Positions 33,789 through 40,875 of a stretch of DNA of 41,427 bases are shown here, one piece after another. The position numbers and the translations under genes are program-made. Source of the stretch: Bacilli bacterium (GTDB lineage: Bacteria > Bacillota_I > Bacilli_A > RF39 > UBA660); contig JAFSEX010000042.1 in assembly GCA_017435465.1 (NCBI GenBank), forward strand, positions 1 through 41,427. The letters run 5' to 3'. Positions within the stretch are counted from its first letter, which is position 1. Every line of letters begins with the position of its first letter. The notes under the pieces were generated by a model. That model was given only the letters and a program-made list of their open reading frames with translations. It searched no databases and was not told the DNA's origin.

Positions 33789-35834
33789 ATGTTCAAAAAT
33801 AAATTTAGCAAATTTACCAAAAGTAAAAATGTTTTGTTTGGTAATGAAACTAAAAATAAAGTTTCATTAAAAGAAATAAAATTACAAATGAATATTACTA
33901 TAATTTCGATATGCGTAACTGTATTAGCTGCAATTGGAACCTCTTTAGCTGCGTTTGTATGGGATTCATCATCAAACAAAAATCAAACTTTAACAGTTGG
34001 TACTTATTCAATAGAGATTGACGATTCATCACCAACCCTAGGTGGAGTAATTAATTTAGCAAGTGCCTATCCGTTGAGTGATAATGATGGATTAGCAACC
34101 ACAGCATATAAATTTAGTATTAAAAATAATGGTAATGTAAATGCTGACTTCGTTTTAAAATTATCTGATGATCAAACAATAATTGATTCAGAAGGATGCG
34201 CTAATAATTTAATTTCACGTGAAAATATTAAAATTAATATGAGTGGAAGTAAGTCAATTTCAACAAGTCTTTTATCAAGTGTAACTGATAATGTATTAGA
34301 TTCAGGTGTATTAATCGCTGGTGAGACTAGAACTTATGAATTAAGATTGTGGATAAGTGATACTGCACCAAATGATGTAATTACTCAACATTTCCATGGT
34401 AAGTTGGAACTACAATCAGAACAAGTAATGCCATCATTGGCAAACGAACCTGTTTTAGCAGATGGAATGATACCAGTAGTGTATAATGATACAGATGATG
34501 TATGGGAAGTAGCAAACACTACTACTACATGGTATGATTACAATACACAAATGTGGGCAAATGCAGTAACAGTAAGTGATGCAACATATAGAACAGCTGA
34601 AGCTGGAACACCAATCCCAATGGATGTAATAAATAGTATGTGGGTATGGATTCCTAGATTTAAATATAGAATACCAAGTAGTATTGGAAGTGATTCTAAT
34701 GTGACCTCACCACCGCAAATAGATGTAGTATTTGAAAGTGGAACTGATACTACGGGAGTAAGTGAAACAGTATATAGAAATGGTATAACAAGTGATGGAA
34801 CCAATACAAATTATTATACACATCCAGCATTTAGAAATATAGATAATATAGAATATGATTCAACTACAACGTCTCGTGGAGCATGGGACGCGGAAATTAC
34901 AGGATTCTGGGTAGGAAAATTTGAAACAAGTATAGATGGAAGTGTAGCAACAGATAGTAGTAGTACTTGTTATTCATCAAAAAGTGATACAAATTGTAAC
35001 ACTTCAAATTTAACACCAATAATAAAACCAGACGTAGAAAGTTTAAATTATCAAAATGTAAGTAATCAATTTTTAACATCCTTGAAATTTGCGAATGGAA
35101 CAATGGATACTACAACAGGAGAAGTAACATTTAGTACAAATTCAAATAATATATACGGATTAAATACAACATCAAATACAGTTGATACCCATATGATGAA
35201 AAATACAGAATGGGGAGCAGTCGCAATACTTTCCCAAAGTCAATATGGAAAAATGGGAAATAAAAAATATACTGGAACAAATAAAGAAATATATAAAAAT
35301 AATAGTTATAATAGTACAAACGATGAAATATATACTGGAAGAAGTAGTGGAGTACCACCAACAAGTGGCTCAACAACATATGGAACATATTCATATAATA
35401 ATAAAACTTGTACAACAACTGACCCAATATGTACAGGCGAAGAGGTACAATATGCAGGAACTGGTGCTTCAACAACTGGAACCATTTATGGAATATATGA
35501 TATGAGTGGTGGAACATTTGAATATACAATGGGAAACTGGGCAGAAACAAGTAAATCATCAGGATTTACAACATTTCCAACAGAAAAATATTATGATTTA
35601 TATCAAGGAACAAATGAAAGTACTACAACAAAAGAAAAGGTGATTTTAGGAGATTCAATTTATGAATCTATGAAATGGTATTCTGATTATAATTACTTTG
35701 TTTATGTAAGTAGTCCTTGGGCTAGCCTCGGTGGTAGTTATAATGCTTCTTATCCTGCTGGGATTTTTAGTTTTAGTTACTTTGGTGGGGCCGCAACAAA
35801 AGATCGCTCTTTCCGCTCCACTTTAATACCATAA
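33789..35834 (+). CDS. Exported TasA-like/C-type-lectin-fold protein with variable C-terminus
   Basis: 681 residues. A Lys-rich cytoplasmic start is followed by a hydrophobic signal or anchor (~35-58, MNITIISICVTVLAAIGTS) and a beta-sandwich (~62-210) with TLTVGTYSIEIDD and YKFSIKNNGNVNADFVLKL, like TasA/camelysin-type SipW substrates. A second part (~215-681) is formylglycine-enzyme/C-type-lectin-like: MDVINSMWVWIPRFKYRI, ITGFWVGKFE, HMMKNTEWGAVAILS, GIYDMSGGTFEYTMGN and a final WASLGGSYNASYPAGIFSFS...SFRSTLIP. That last block has the form of variable repeats in diversity-generating retroelement targets. It is presumably a surface adhesin or binding protein. Codon use changes sharply near the 3' end. 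Confidence 0.75.
   Translation: MFKNKFSKFTKSKNVLFGNETKNKVSLKEIKLQMNITIISICVTVLAAIGTSLAAFVWDSSSNKNQTLTVGTYSIEIDDSSPTLGGVINLASAYPLSDNDGLATTAYKFSIKNNGNVNADFVLKLSDDQTIIDSEGCANNLISRENIKINMSGSKSISTSLLSSVTDNVLDSGVLIAGETRTYELRLWISDTAPNDVITQHFHGKLELQSEQVMPSLANEPVLADGMIPVVYNDTDDVWEVANTTTTWYDYNTQMWANAVTVSDATYRTAEAGTPIPMDVINSMWVWIPRFKYRIPSSIGSDSNVTSPPQIDVVFESGTDTTGVSETVYRNGITSDGTNTNYYTHPAFRNIDNIEYDSTTTSRGAWDAEITGFWVGKFETSIDGSVATDSSSTCYSSKSDTNCNTSNLTPIIKPDVESLNYQNVSNQFLTSLKFANGTMDTTTGEVTFSTNSNNIYGLNTTSNTVDTHMMKNTEWGAVAILSQSQYGKMGNKKYTGTNKEIYKNNSYNSTNDEIYTGRSSGVPPTSGSTTYGTYSYNNKTCTTTDPICTGEEVQYAGTGASTTGTIYGIYDMSGGTFEYTMGNWAETSKSSGFTTFPTEKYYDLYQGTNESTTTKEKVILGDSIYESMKWYSDYNYFVYVSSPWASLGGSYNASYPAGIFSFSYFGGAATKDRSFRSTLIP
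35714..35834 (+). repeat. Candidate DGR-type variable repeat (VR) with GC-rich 3' end
   Basis: The last ~40 codons differ from the rest of the gene. Arg is CGC twice (elsewhere AGA), with CTC, GGG, GCC, TTC and TCC codons, few As, and many T-ending codons at Ser, Tyr, Ala and Phe positions where a template repeat would carry Asn AAY codons. The end, GATCGCTCTTTCCGCTCC (35801-35818), is a GC-rich tract like the initiation-of-mutagenic-homing site. No matching template repeat or reverse transcriptase was found in the window, so the call rests on form alone. Confidence 0.5.
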
Positions 35835-35929
35835 GGAATAAATTCATTATGGAACCACATAACCACAAAATACAAAATTAAAAGTAAGTAAAAAAGGCAA
35901 AAAAGCTTATGAAAAAAATAAGTATTAAA

Positions 35930-35961
35930 TTGGAACATTAATCAATTGATTAATGTTCCAA
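35930..35961. repeat. Perfect 32-bp palindrome downstream of the variable repeat
   Basis: TTGGAACATTAATCAA followed at once by its reverse complement, with no loop. A short T-run follows, so it may terminate transcription; as DNA it could form a cruciform ~100 bp after the VR. The 95 bp between the stop codon and this palindrome (35835-35929) are A-rich and show no gene. Confidence 0.7.
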
Positions 35962-35978
35962 AATTTTTATAAATCTTT

Positions 35979-36017
35979 AACTTGAGATTCCCATATAGCA
36001 ATTCTCAAGTTTTTTTG
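35979..36017 (+). terminator. Terminator before the HAD/nucleoside hydrolase gene
   Basis: AACTTGAGA (35979-35987) pairs with TCTCAAGTT (36003-36011), then a T-run. An extended -10, TGTTATAAT (36016-36024), overlaps its tail and probably serves the next gene. Confidence 0.75.
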
Positions 36018-36053
36018 TTATAATTAAATTGTTAAAAAGAAAGCGGAGATAAT

Positions 36054-37514
36054 GTGAGAATAGGGTTAGATATAGATAATGTAATAACTGATTTTGATAA
36101 GTCTATATTAGAAGAATTTATTGAAGAAGATAAAAATAAAAGAAATATTGGAATAATTAATCCATATGCTAGACATATAACAAGTGGGATGTTTGATTGG
36201 TCAAAAGAAGAAATAAAAGATTTTTATATAAACAATATGGAACGAATTGCGAAAACATTACCTGTAAGAGATGGCGCTAAATATTATATGGATAAATTGT
36301 TAGAAGATGGTCATGAAATATATTTAATATCACATAGAGTTTATCCGGATTATAATAATCCATTTGCTGTAACTGTTGAATGGTTAAAAGAAAATAATAT
36401 TAATTATACAAAACTTATATTATCTAAATCTACAGATAAAAGTCCTGAATGTATAGAAAATAAAATTGATATAATGTTTGATGATGTAGTTAGTAATTGT
36501 TTAAAATTACGTGACAATGGAGTAAATGTATGTTTAATGGGTACTGAATATAATCAAATATATAAAAAAGATTTACCAATGGTAAAGGAGTGGAGTGAAT
36601 TGTACGAAAAAGTTAATGAAATGAATAAAATTAAAAATGTAATTTTAGATACAGATATGTATAACGAAGTAGATGATCAATTTGCGCTAACTTATCTTAT
36701 GAAATCGCTAGATAAACTAAATATAGAAGCTATTACAATCGCACCTTTTTCAGGTAGTGGATATGCGAATACTAAAACTATTGAAGAAGGTACAGAAAAA
36801 AGTTATGAAGTGACATTAAAAGTTTTGGATATGATGAATATGAGTGAATATAAAGACAAGGTTTATAAAGGCGCAATTAATTATTTTAATGACTCAAAAG
36901 AAGATAATGATGCAGTAAATAAAATAGTTGAAATAGTTAAGAAAAATGATAAAACAACTTTAATCGCAATTGGCGCAATAACAAATATTGCTTTGGCTAT
37001 AAATAAAGATTCTTCAATAATAGATAAAATGGAAGTTGTTTGGTTAGGTGGAAATAGTTTTTTATCTAAGCAGAATCAGGAATTTAATTTTAGGCAAGAT
37101 ATGGATGCAGTTAGAACTGTTTTTGAATCGAAAGTTAAATTGACAGTAATACCTTGTAGAAATGTTGCTTCAAATTTAGTTACAACGTCATATGAATTAG
37201 AACATTATTTAAATAATAGTGAAGTTGGAAAATATTTGTGTTCAATTTTTAAAGATATTAAAAAACATTATTATAAAGATGAGACTGATGAATATGGTTC
37301 TAGTAAAACACTTTGGGATTTAAGTGCAGTAGCGTACGTTCTAAATAAAGATTGGTTTGTATGTGAAAATATAAGTTGTCCCAATATTTTATCAAATGGA
37401 TGTTATGAAATGACGAATGATAAACATAAAATAACTTTTGTAAATGATTTATTTAGAAATAAGATATTTAGAGATTATTTTATTAAAATGGAGGATATAA
37501 ATGAAATTAACTAG
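36054..37514 (+). CDS. Fusion of HAD-type nucleotidase and inosine/uridine nucleoside hydrolase
   Basis: 486 residues, two enzymes in one chain. Residues 1-190: HAD phosphatase with GLDIDNVITD (Asp6 and Asp8), LISHRV (motif II) and DIMFDDVVSN (motif IV), similar to 5'(3')-deoxyribonucleotidases. Residues ~194-486: nucleoside hydrolase with VILDTDMYNEVDDQFAL (calcium-binding aspartates ~199-208), a TLIAIGAITNIALAI block and FNFRQDMDAVRTVF. Together they could take a nucleoside monophosphate to nucleoside and then to base plus sugar. The start is GTG at 36054, because the ATG at 36052 is followed by a stop; GGAG lies upstream. The next gene overlaps its last codons. Confidence 0.88.
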   Translation: MRIGLDIDNVITDFDKSILEEFIEEDKNKRNIGIINPYARHITSGMFDWSKEEIKDFYINNMERIAKTLPVRDGAKYYMDKLLEDGHEIYLISHRVYPDYNNPFAVTVEWLKENNINYTKLILSKSTDKSPECIENKIDIMFDDVVSNCLKLRDNGVNVCLMGTEYNQIYKKDLPMVKEWSELYEKVNEMNKIKNVILDTDMYNEVDDQFALTYLMKSLDKLNIEAITIAPFSGSGYANTKTIEEGTEKSYEVTLKVLDMMNMSEYKDKVYKGAINYFNDSKEDNDAVNKIVEIVKKNDKTTLIAIGAITNIALAINKDSSIIDKMEVVWLGGNSFLSKQNQEFNFRQDMDAVRTVFESKVKLTVIPCRNVASNLVTTSYELEHYLNNSEVGKYLCSIFKDIKKHYYKDETDEYGSSKTLWDLSAVAYVLNKDWFVCENISCPNILSNGCYEMTNDKHKITFVNDLFRNKIFRDYFIKMEDINEIN

Positions 37515-37995
37515 TAAAGATGCTTTAAAATTTTTATGTGAAGCAGAGAAAACAACAACTGATTTGGGTTGGATAAAACATTCAAGATGTGTTGGAGAAA
37601 CTGCTGGAATTATTGCTGAAAGACTTGGACTTGATGTGGATAAAGCAACTGCTTTAGGTTATGATGATGAATATTGTAATATATGTTTAACTCATTCATA
37701 TTTAAATAATGATGTAGTGTGTACAGCAGGTGGTATTCCAATTGATATACCATTTAGAACTGAATTTATTAAGAATCATGAATATACAATATATGAAAAA
37801 ATAATTAATTTATGTGATTTAATGTGTACTAAAAAAAGAATGATTTTAGAACAAAGATTAATTGAAATTATGATTCGTAGAGGTTGTCATGAGAATACGG
37901 TTTATCATATTACAGAGGCACAAAAATTAAAGAAAGAATTTGATGATATATTAGGATGTTCAGTATATTCATTATTTGATGATATAGAAATTTAA
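37501..37995 (+). CDS. HD-family hydrolase lacking the HD motif
   Basis: 164 residues. The flanks fit the HD-domain phosphohydrolases: WIKHSRCVGETAGIIAERLGLDVDKATALG (~24-53, first His), then DDEYCNICLTHSY and IINLCDLMCTK. In relatives a segment of roughly 35 residues with LLHDIGR lies between ALG and YDDxxxICLTHS; here the two are joined directly (ALGYDDEYCN), so the catalytic His-Asp pair is gone. The frame is intact. Either it has a non-catalytic role or it is an early pseudogene. It begins inside the preceding gene with GGAGG, so they are coupled, which suggests a shared nucleotide-salvage role. Confidence 0.72.
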   Translation: MKLTSKDALKFLCEAEKTTTDLGWIKHSRCVGETAGIIAERLGLDVDKATALGYDDEYCNICLTHSYLNNDVVCTAGGIPIDIPFRTEFIKNHEYTIYEKIINLCDLMCTKKRMILEQRLIEIMIRRGCHENTVYHITEAQKLKKEFDDILGCSVYSLFDDIEI

Positions 37996-38157
37996 TTAAT
38001 TATAATAAAATTAATAAATTATAACAGCTATTTAATTTAAAAATATAATATTTATCAATAGAAACTTATATTTCTAATTGTTATTTAGTTCAAATATATA
38101 ATTTTATCGATTTTTATAATATTTACATTTATGATAACATGATATCTGGTGATACTT

Positions 38158-39090
38158 ATGAATGATAAATATTTAAATAACATAAAAACATTGATTGAAG
38201 ATAATATTGTAGAAATTAAAAAACAGCAAATTAGTGTAAATAATCATACACTAATTACTTATTTTAATATTGGTAAATTATTAGTAGAAGCACAAGGTGG
38301 TAAGAGACGTGCTAAATATGGGGATAAATTAATTAAAGAATATTCTATTATCCTAACTAAAGAATATGGTAAGGGTTATGATATTTCAAACTTGAAAAGA
38401 ATGAGAGATTTATATTTATGTTTTGAAAAAGGTGGCACAGTGTGCCACCTATTGAGCTGGAGTCATTATAGATATATATTACCTATTAAAAATGAATCAA
38501 AAAGAAACTATTATATTAACCTTTCTATTGAAAACAGATTAAGTGTTAGAGAATTAATTAAAGAAATTAAAAATAATTCTTATGAGAGATTAATTGGTGA
38601 TAAAGATAATATAAAGTTAAAATATACTAATGATAATAATACTAATAATTTAACTATATTAGATATGATTAAAGATCCAATATTAATTAGTATTGGAAAT
38701 AAAAATTTAGATAAATTAACTGAAAAAGCATTAAAGAAATATATTTTAGAAAGTATTGAAAAAGTTCTTTTAGAACTAGGTTGTGGATTTAGTTTTGTGG
38801 GTAGTGAGAAAAGAATAAAAGTTGGAAATAATTATAGGTTTATTGATTTAGTATTTTTTAATATTGAACTTAATTGTTATGTGTTGTTGGAACTAAAAAT
38901 AAATAAATTAGATATAAAAGATATTGGACAATTAGAATTCTATGTAAAATATTATGATACAGAAATAAAGAAAGATTTTCACAATATGACAATAGGTATA
39001 ATAATTTGTAAAAGAAATGATCCAGATATTTCTAAATATAATAGTTATAATATATTTGTTTCTAGTTATGAGTTAATAAATAATAAGTAA
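38158..39090 (+). CDS. DUF1016 (YhcG-type) PD-(D/E)XK nuclease family protein
   Basis: 310 residues. The N-terminal DUF1016_N domain (~10-145) has YFNIGKLLVEAQGGKRRAKYGDKLI, YDISNLKRMRDLY, LSWSHYRYIL and ENRLSVRELIKEI. The C-terminal nuclease-like domain (~180-310) has GSEKRIKVGNNYRFIDLVFFN and YVLLELKINKLDIKDIGQL, where D and ExK form the PD-(D/E)XK site, and GIIICKRND. Family members occur near restriction and mobile genes; some have been linked to defence. A GTG at 38149 overlaps the ribosome-binding site TGGTGAT, so the ATG at 38158 was chosen. The 160 bp upstream are featureless AT-rich DNA. A perfect GC-rich palindrome lies inside the gene (38430-38450). Confidence 0.9.
   Translation: MNDKYLNNIKTLIEDNIVEIKKQQISVNNHTLITYFNIGKLLVEAQGGKRRAKYGDKLIKEYSIILTKEYGKGYDISNLKRMRDLYLCFEKGGTVCHLLSWSHYRYILPIKNESKRNYYINLSIENRLSVRELIKEIKNNSYERLIGDKDNIKLKYTNDNNTNNLTILDMIKDPILISIGNKNLDKLTEKALKKYILESIEKVLLELGCGFSFVGSEKRIKVGNNYRFIDLVFFNIELNCYVLLELKINKLDIKDIGQLEFYVKYYDTEIKKDFHNMTIGIIICKRNDPDISKYNSYNIFVSSYELINNK
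38430..38450. repeat. 21-bp GC-rich perfect palindrome inside the DUF1016 gene
   Basis: AGGTGGCACA, G, TGTGCCACCT: 10-bp arms with a single central base, in otherwise AT-rich coding DNA, encoding the GGTVCHL stretch. Confidence 0.7.
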
Positions 39091-39117
39091 AAAACTAGTT
39101 TTTGATAACTAGTTTTT
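39090..39117. terminator. Bidirectional terminator
   Basis: AAAAACTAGTT (39090-39100) and AACTAGTTTTT (39107-39117) around TTTGAT; it serves the DUF1016 gene on + and contains the end of the permease relic on -. Confidence 0.8.
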
Positions 39118-39316
39118 CTATTGCATAAACCGCATAATACATTATAGTGGCAACAATAGCAAGTAAAATAACTCCACCCATAACAAGACTTAAATTAAAT
39201 ATTTGTGAACCATACATAATTAAGTATCCAATACCTTTTTTAGATACTAAAAATTCACCCATGATTATACCAATAATAGACATATGGGGAAAACTTATAA
39301 ATAAAGGCTTTTTTGT
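39095..39316 (-). pseudogene. C-terminal remnant of an ABC transporter permease
   Basis: About 70 codons open on the - strand. From the ATG at 39283 they read MSIIGIIMGEFLVSKKGIGY, then YGSQIFNLSLVMGGVILLAIV and a final helix ending IEKLVIKN: the last part of a binding-protein-dependent permease of the nitrate/sulfonate/thiamine-precursor type (SsuC/ThiX-like), including the EAA-region exit and last helix. Everything upstream is missing; a stop lies at 39317-39319 and no ribosome-binding site or partner genes are seen. It is a leftover from a deletion or insertion at this place. Confidence 0.8.
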
Positions 39317-39346
39317 TTAAAAACTTGCTAGTATTGGAGGAATTAA

Positions 39347-39964
39347 ATGGGAAAAGCCAATTGTCCATTTTGTAATAGTCAAAATACATTTAATATTGCA
39401 TATGGGTATTTAGGAGAAAAGAAAGATAAAAAGAATTATATAGGCCAACATGATATTGGTAAAAATATTAGTTATCGTAAAGGTTTTAATAAGTATGATT
39501 TTGATGGTGACAGATTAATAAGTCATTTACCTAATCGTTATTGTAAAAATTGTAATAATAGTTTTCAATCGAGAAAAGTTATGTACACTATAGATATTTC
39601 TATTATTAATTTTATTATTTGTATTAACAATAACTATTATAGATTTATCTTTGATTTTAGTGATAAAGATAATCCACAATATATTTTAAAGATTAATTGG
39701 ATAACTATAAAAGAAAAAACTTTAACAATTAAAGATAGAAATAAAATACTTGTTTCTTTCAAAAAATATAAACCAAATTTATGGAATGGCCATTATGGTC
39801 TTACTTATGAGTATACTAAATACTATTGGATATTAAAATGTACCTATTATAATGGAATTGATTATGTAAAAAGTGGTAATGACAAAGTACCTGACAATTG
39901 GAAATATTTTGTTAAACCATTTAAAGAAATATTTGAAGAAAATATATTTGATTTAGAATCCTAA
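39347..39964 (+). CDS. Zinc-ribbon protein, unknown function
   Basis: 205 residues. CPFC (6-9) and CKNC (~66-69) could bind one zinc as a split zinc ribbon, with a Lys/Tyr-rich insertion between them (GYLGEKKDKKNYIGQHDIGK). The rest alternates strands, with a conserved-looking LWNGHYGLTYEYTKYYWILK (~146-165) and an acidic end. No signal peptide. The family is not recognised. GGAGG precedes the ATG and a terminator follows. It lies next to the permease relic in accessory DNA. Confidence 0.6.
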   Translation: MGKANCPFCNSQNTFNIAYGYLGEKKDKKNYIGQHDIGKNISYRKGFNKYDFDGDRLISHLPNRYCKNCNNSFQSRKVMYTIDISIINFIICINNNYYRFIFDFSDKDNPQYILKINWITIKEKTLTIKDRNKILVSFKKYKPNLWNGHYGLTYEYTKYYWILKCTYYNGIDYVKSGNDKVPDNWKYFVKPFKEIFEENIFDLES

Positions 39965-39983
39965 GAAATTAGGATTTTTTTCT
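39957..39983 (+). terminator. Terminator after the zinc-ribbon gene
   Basis: AATCCTAA and TTAGGATT around GAAA, followed by a T-run; the left arm includes the stop codon. Confidence 0.8.
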
Positions 39984-40010
39984 ATTAAAATTTAAGAAAG
40001 GGTGATACGA

Positions 40011-40796
40011 ATGGCTGTATTTAAAGTTCAAAAAATACAAAATTATACAATTATGAGTAATCACCATCTACAAAATAAAAATCTAAGTTTGAAAGCAAAA
40101 GGACTTCTTTCTTATATGTTATCTTTGCCAGAAGATTGGGACTATTCACTAGCAGGATTAGAGGCAAATTGTAAAGAAAGTAAAACATCTTTAAGAACTG
40201 CATTAAATGAATTAAAAGAAAATGACTATTTAATAATTGAAAAGATGTATGCTAATAAAACAAAAAGTAAAAGAATTGAATATGTTTATAATATCTTTGA
40301 AGAACCACGTTTAGAACCAGGTATCCAAAAGCAAGATATGGAAAACCTAGACCTTGATTTTCAAGGTGTTGAATTTAATACACAACAAAATACTAATAAA
40401 CAAAGTACTAAAGAACAAATAGATAAAGGCGATAAAACCAAATCCTCTAATATTTTTAAAGATAATCATAATTATTTAACTATAGACTTAATAGATCGTG
40501 GGTATATACTTAAAACTGATTCACAAATTTATTATTATGATAAGTTATTTGAAAAACTACTCCAGGAACACGAATTAAGAGATTTACTGATGATTATTCA
40601 CTATATTATACCAAGAGTACTAGAAAGAGATTTTAACGATGAGAATGGCAATAAAATTAAAAATAAATATGGTTATTTAAAGTATTCTATTTTAAATAAT
40701 ATAGATAAACTTATAAACAATGAAATAGTTTGGGATGAAGAATTAGGTTGGTTTAAAGAATTGGATGATGAAATCGAGGAAGAAATAGAAATATAA
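40011..40796 (+). CDS. Helix-turn-helix protein of conjugative-element/phage replication type
   Basis: 261 residues. The N-terminus MAVFKVQKIQNYTIMSNHHL followed by SLKAKGLLSYMLSLPEDWDYS matches, from memory, a winged-helix protein common in Tn1549/Tn916-like integrative elements and some phages, where it is tied to replication or element control; LKENDYLIIEKM is the wing. The middle (~110-150) is a polar linker rich in Gln and Asn. The C-terminal part (~155-261) carries a YGYLKYSILNNIDKL motif seen in the same group, and an acidic tail. The GTG at 40002 belongs to the ribosome-binding site GGGTGAT, so the ATG at 40011 was used. It is the best hint that the right end of the window enters a mobile element. 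Confidence 0.72.
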   Translation: MAVFKVQKIQNYTIMSNHHLQNKNLSLKAKGLLSYMLSLPEDWDYSLAGLEANCKESKTSLRTALNELKENDYLIIEKMYANKTKSKRIEYVYNIFEEPRLEPGIQKQDMENLDLDFQGVEFNTQQNTNKQSTKEQIDKGDKTKSSNIFKDNHNYLTIDLIDRGYILKTDSQIYYYDKLFEKLLQEHELRDLLMIIHYIIPRVLERDFNDENGNKIKNKYGYLKYSILNNIDKLINNEIVWDEELGWFKELDDEIEEEIEI

Positions 40797-40828
40797 GTGT
40801 ATGTATATGATAAAAATAAAAATATTTG

Positions 40829-40837
40829 TGCTATAAT
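40829..40837 (+). promoter_or_regulatory. Extended -10 promoter of the 40876 gene
   Basis: TGCTATAAT gives an extended -10; the -35 region is poor. Transcription would start near 40844, with GGAAG before the ATG. Confidence 0.5.
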
Positions 40838-40875
40838 ATTCTTAGAGTACAAATGTAATATAGGAAGTGGTATTA

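Noticed and set aside
35131..35559. A 142-codon - strand frame opposite the variable-repeat protein gene
   Set aside because: Its Tyr/Leu/Phe-rich composition is the mirror of the Asn/Thr/Tyr codons of the real gene, and no start signals are present. The 86-codon + frame at 35245-35505 is likewise a shadow.
35835..36053. Template repeat of a diversity-generating retroelement next to the variable repeat
   Set aside because: The A-rich stretch has no match to the GGTGGTAGT or CTTTCCGCTCC parts of the variable repeat, so it is not a template copy.
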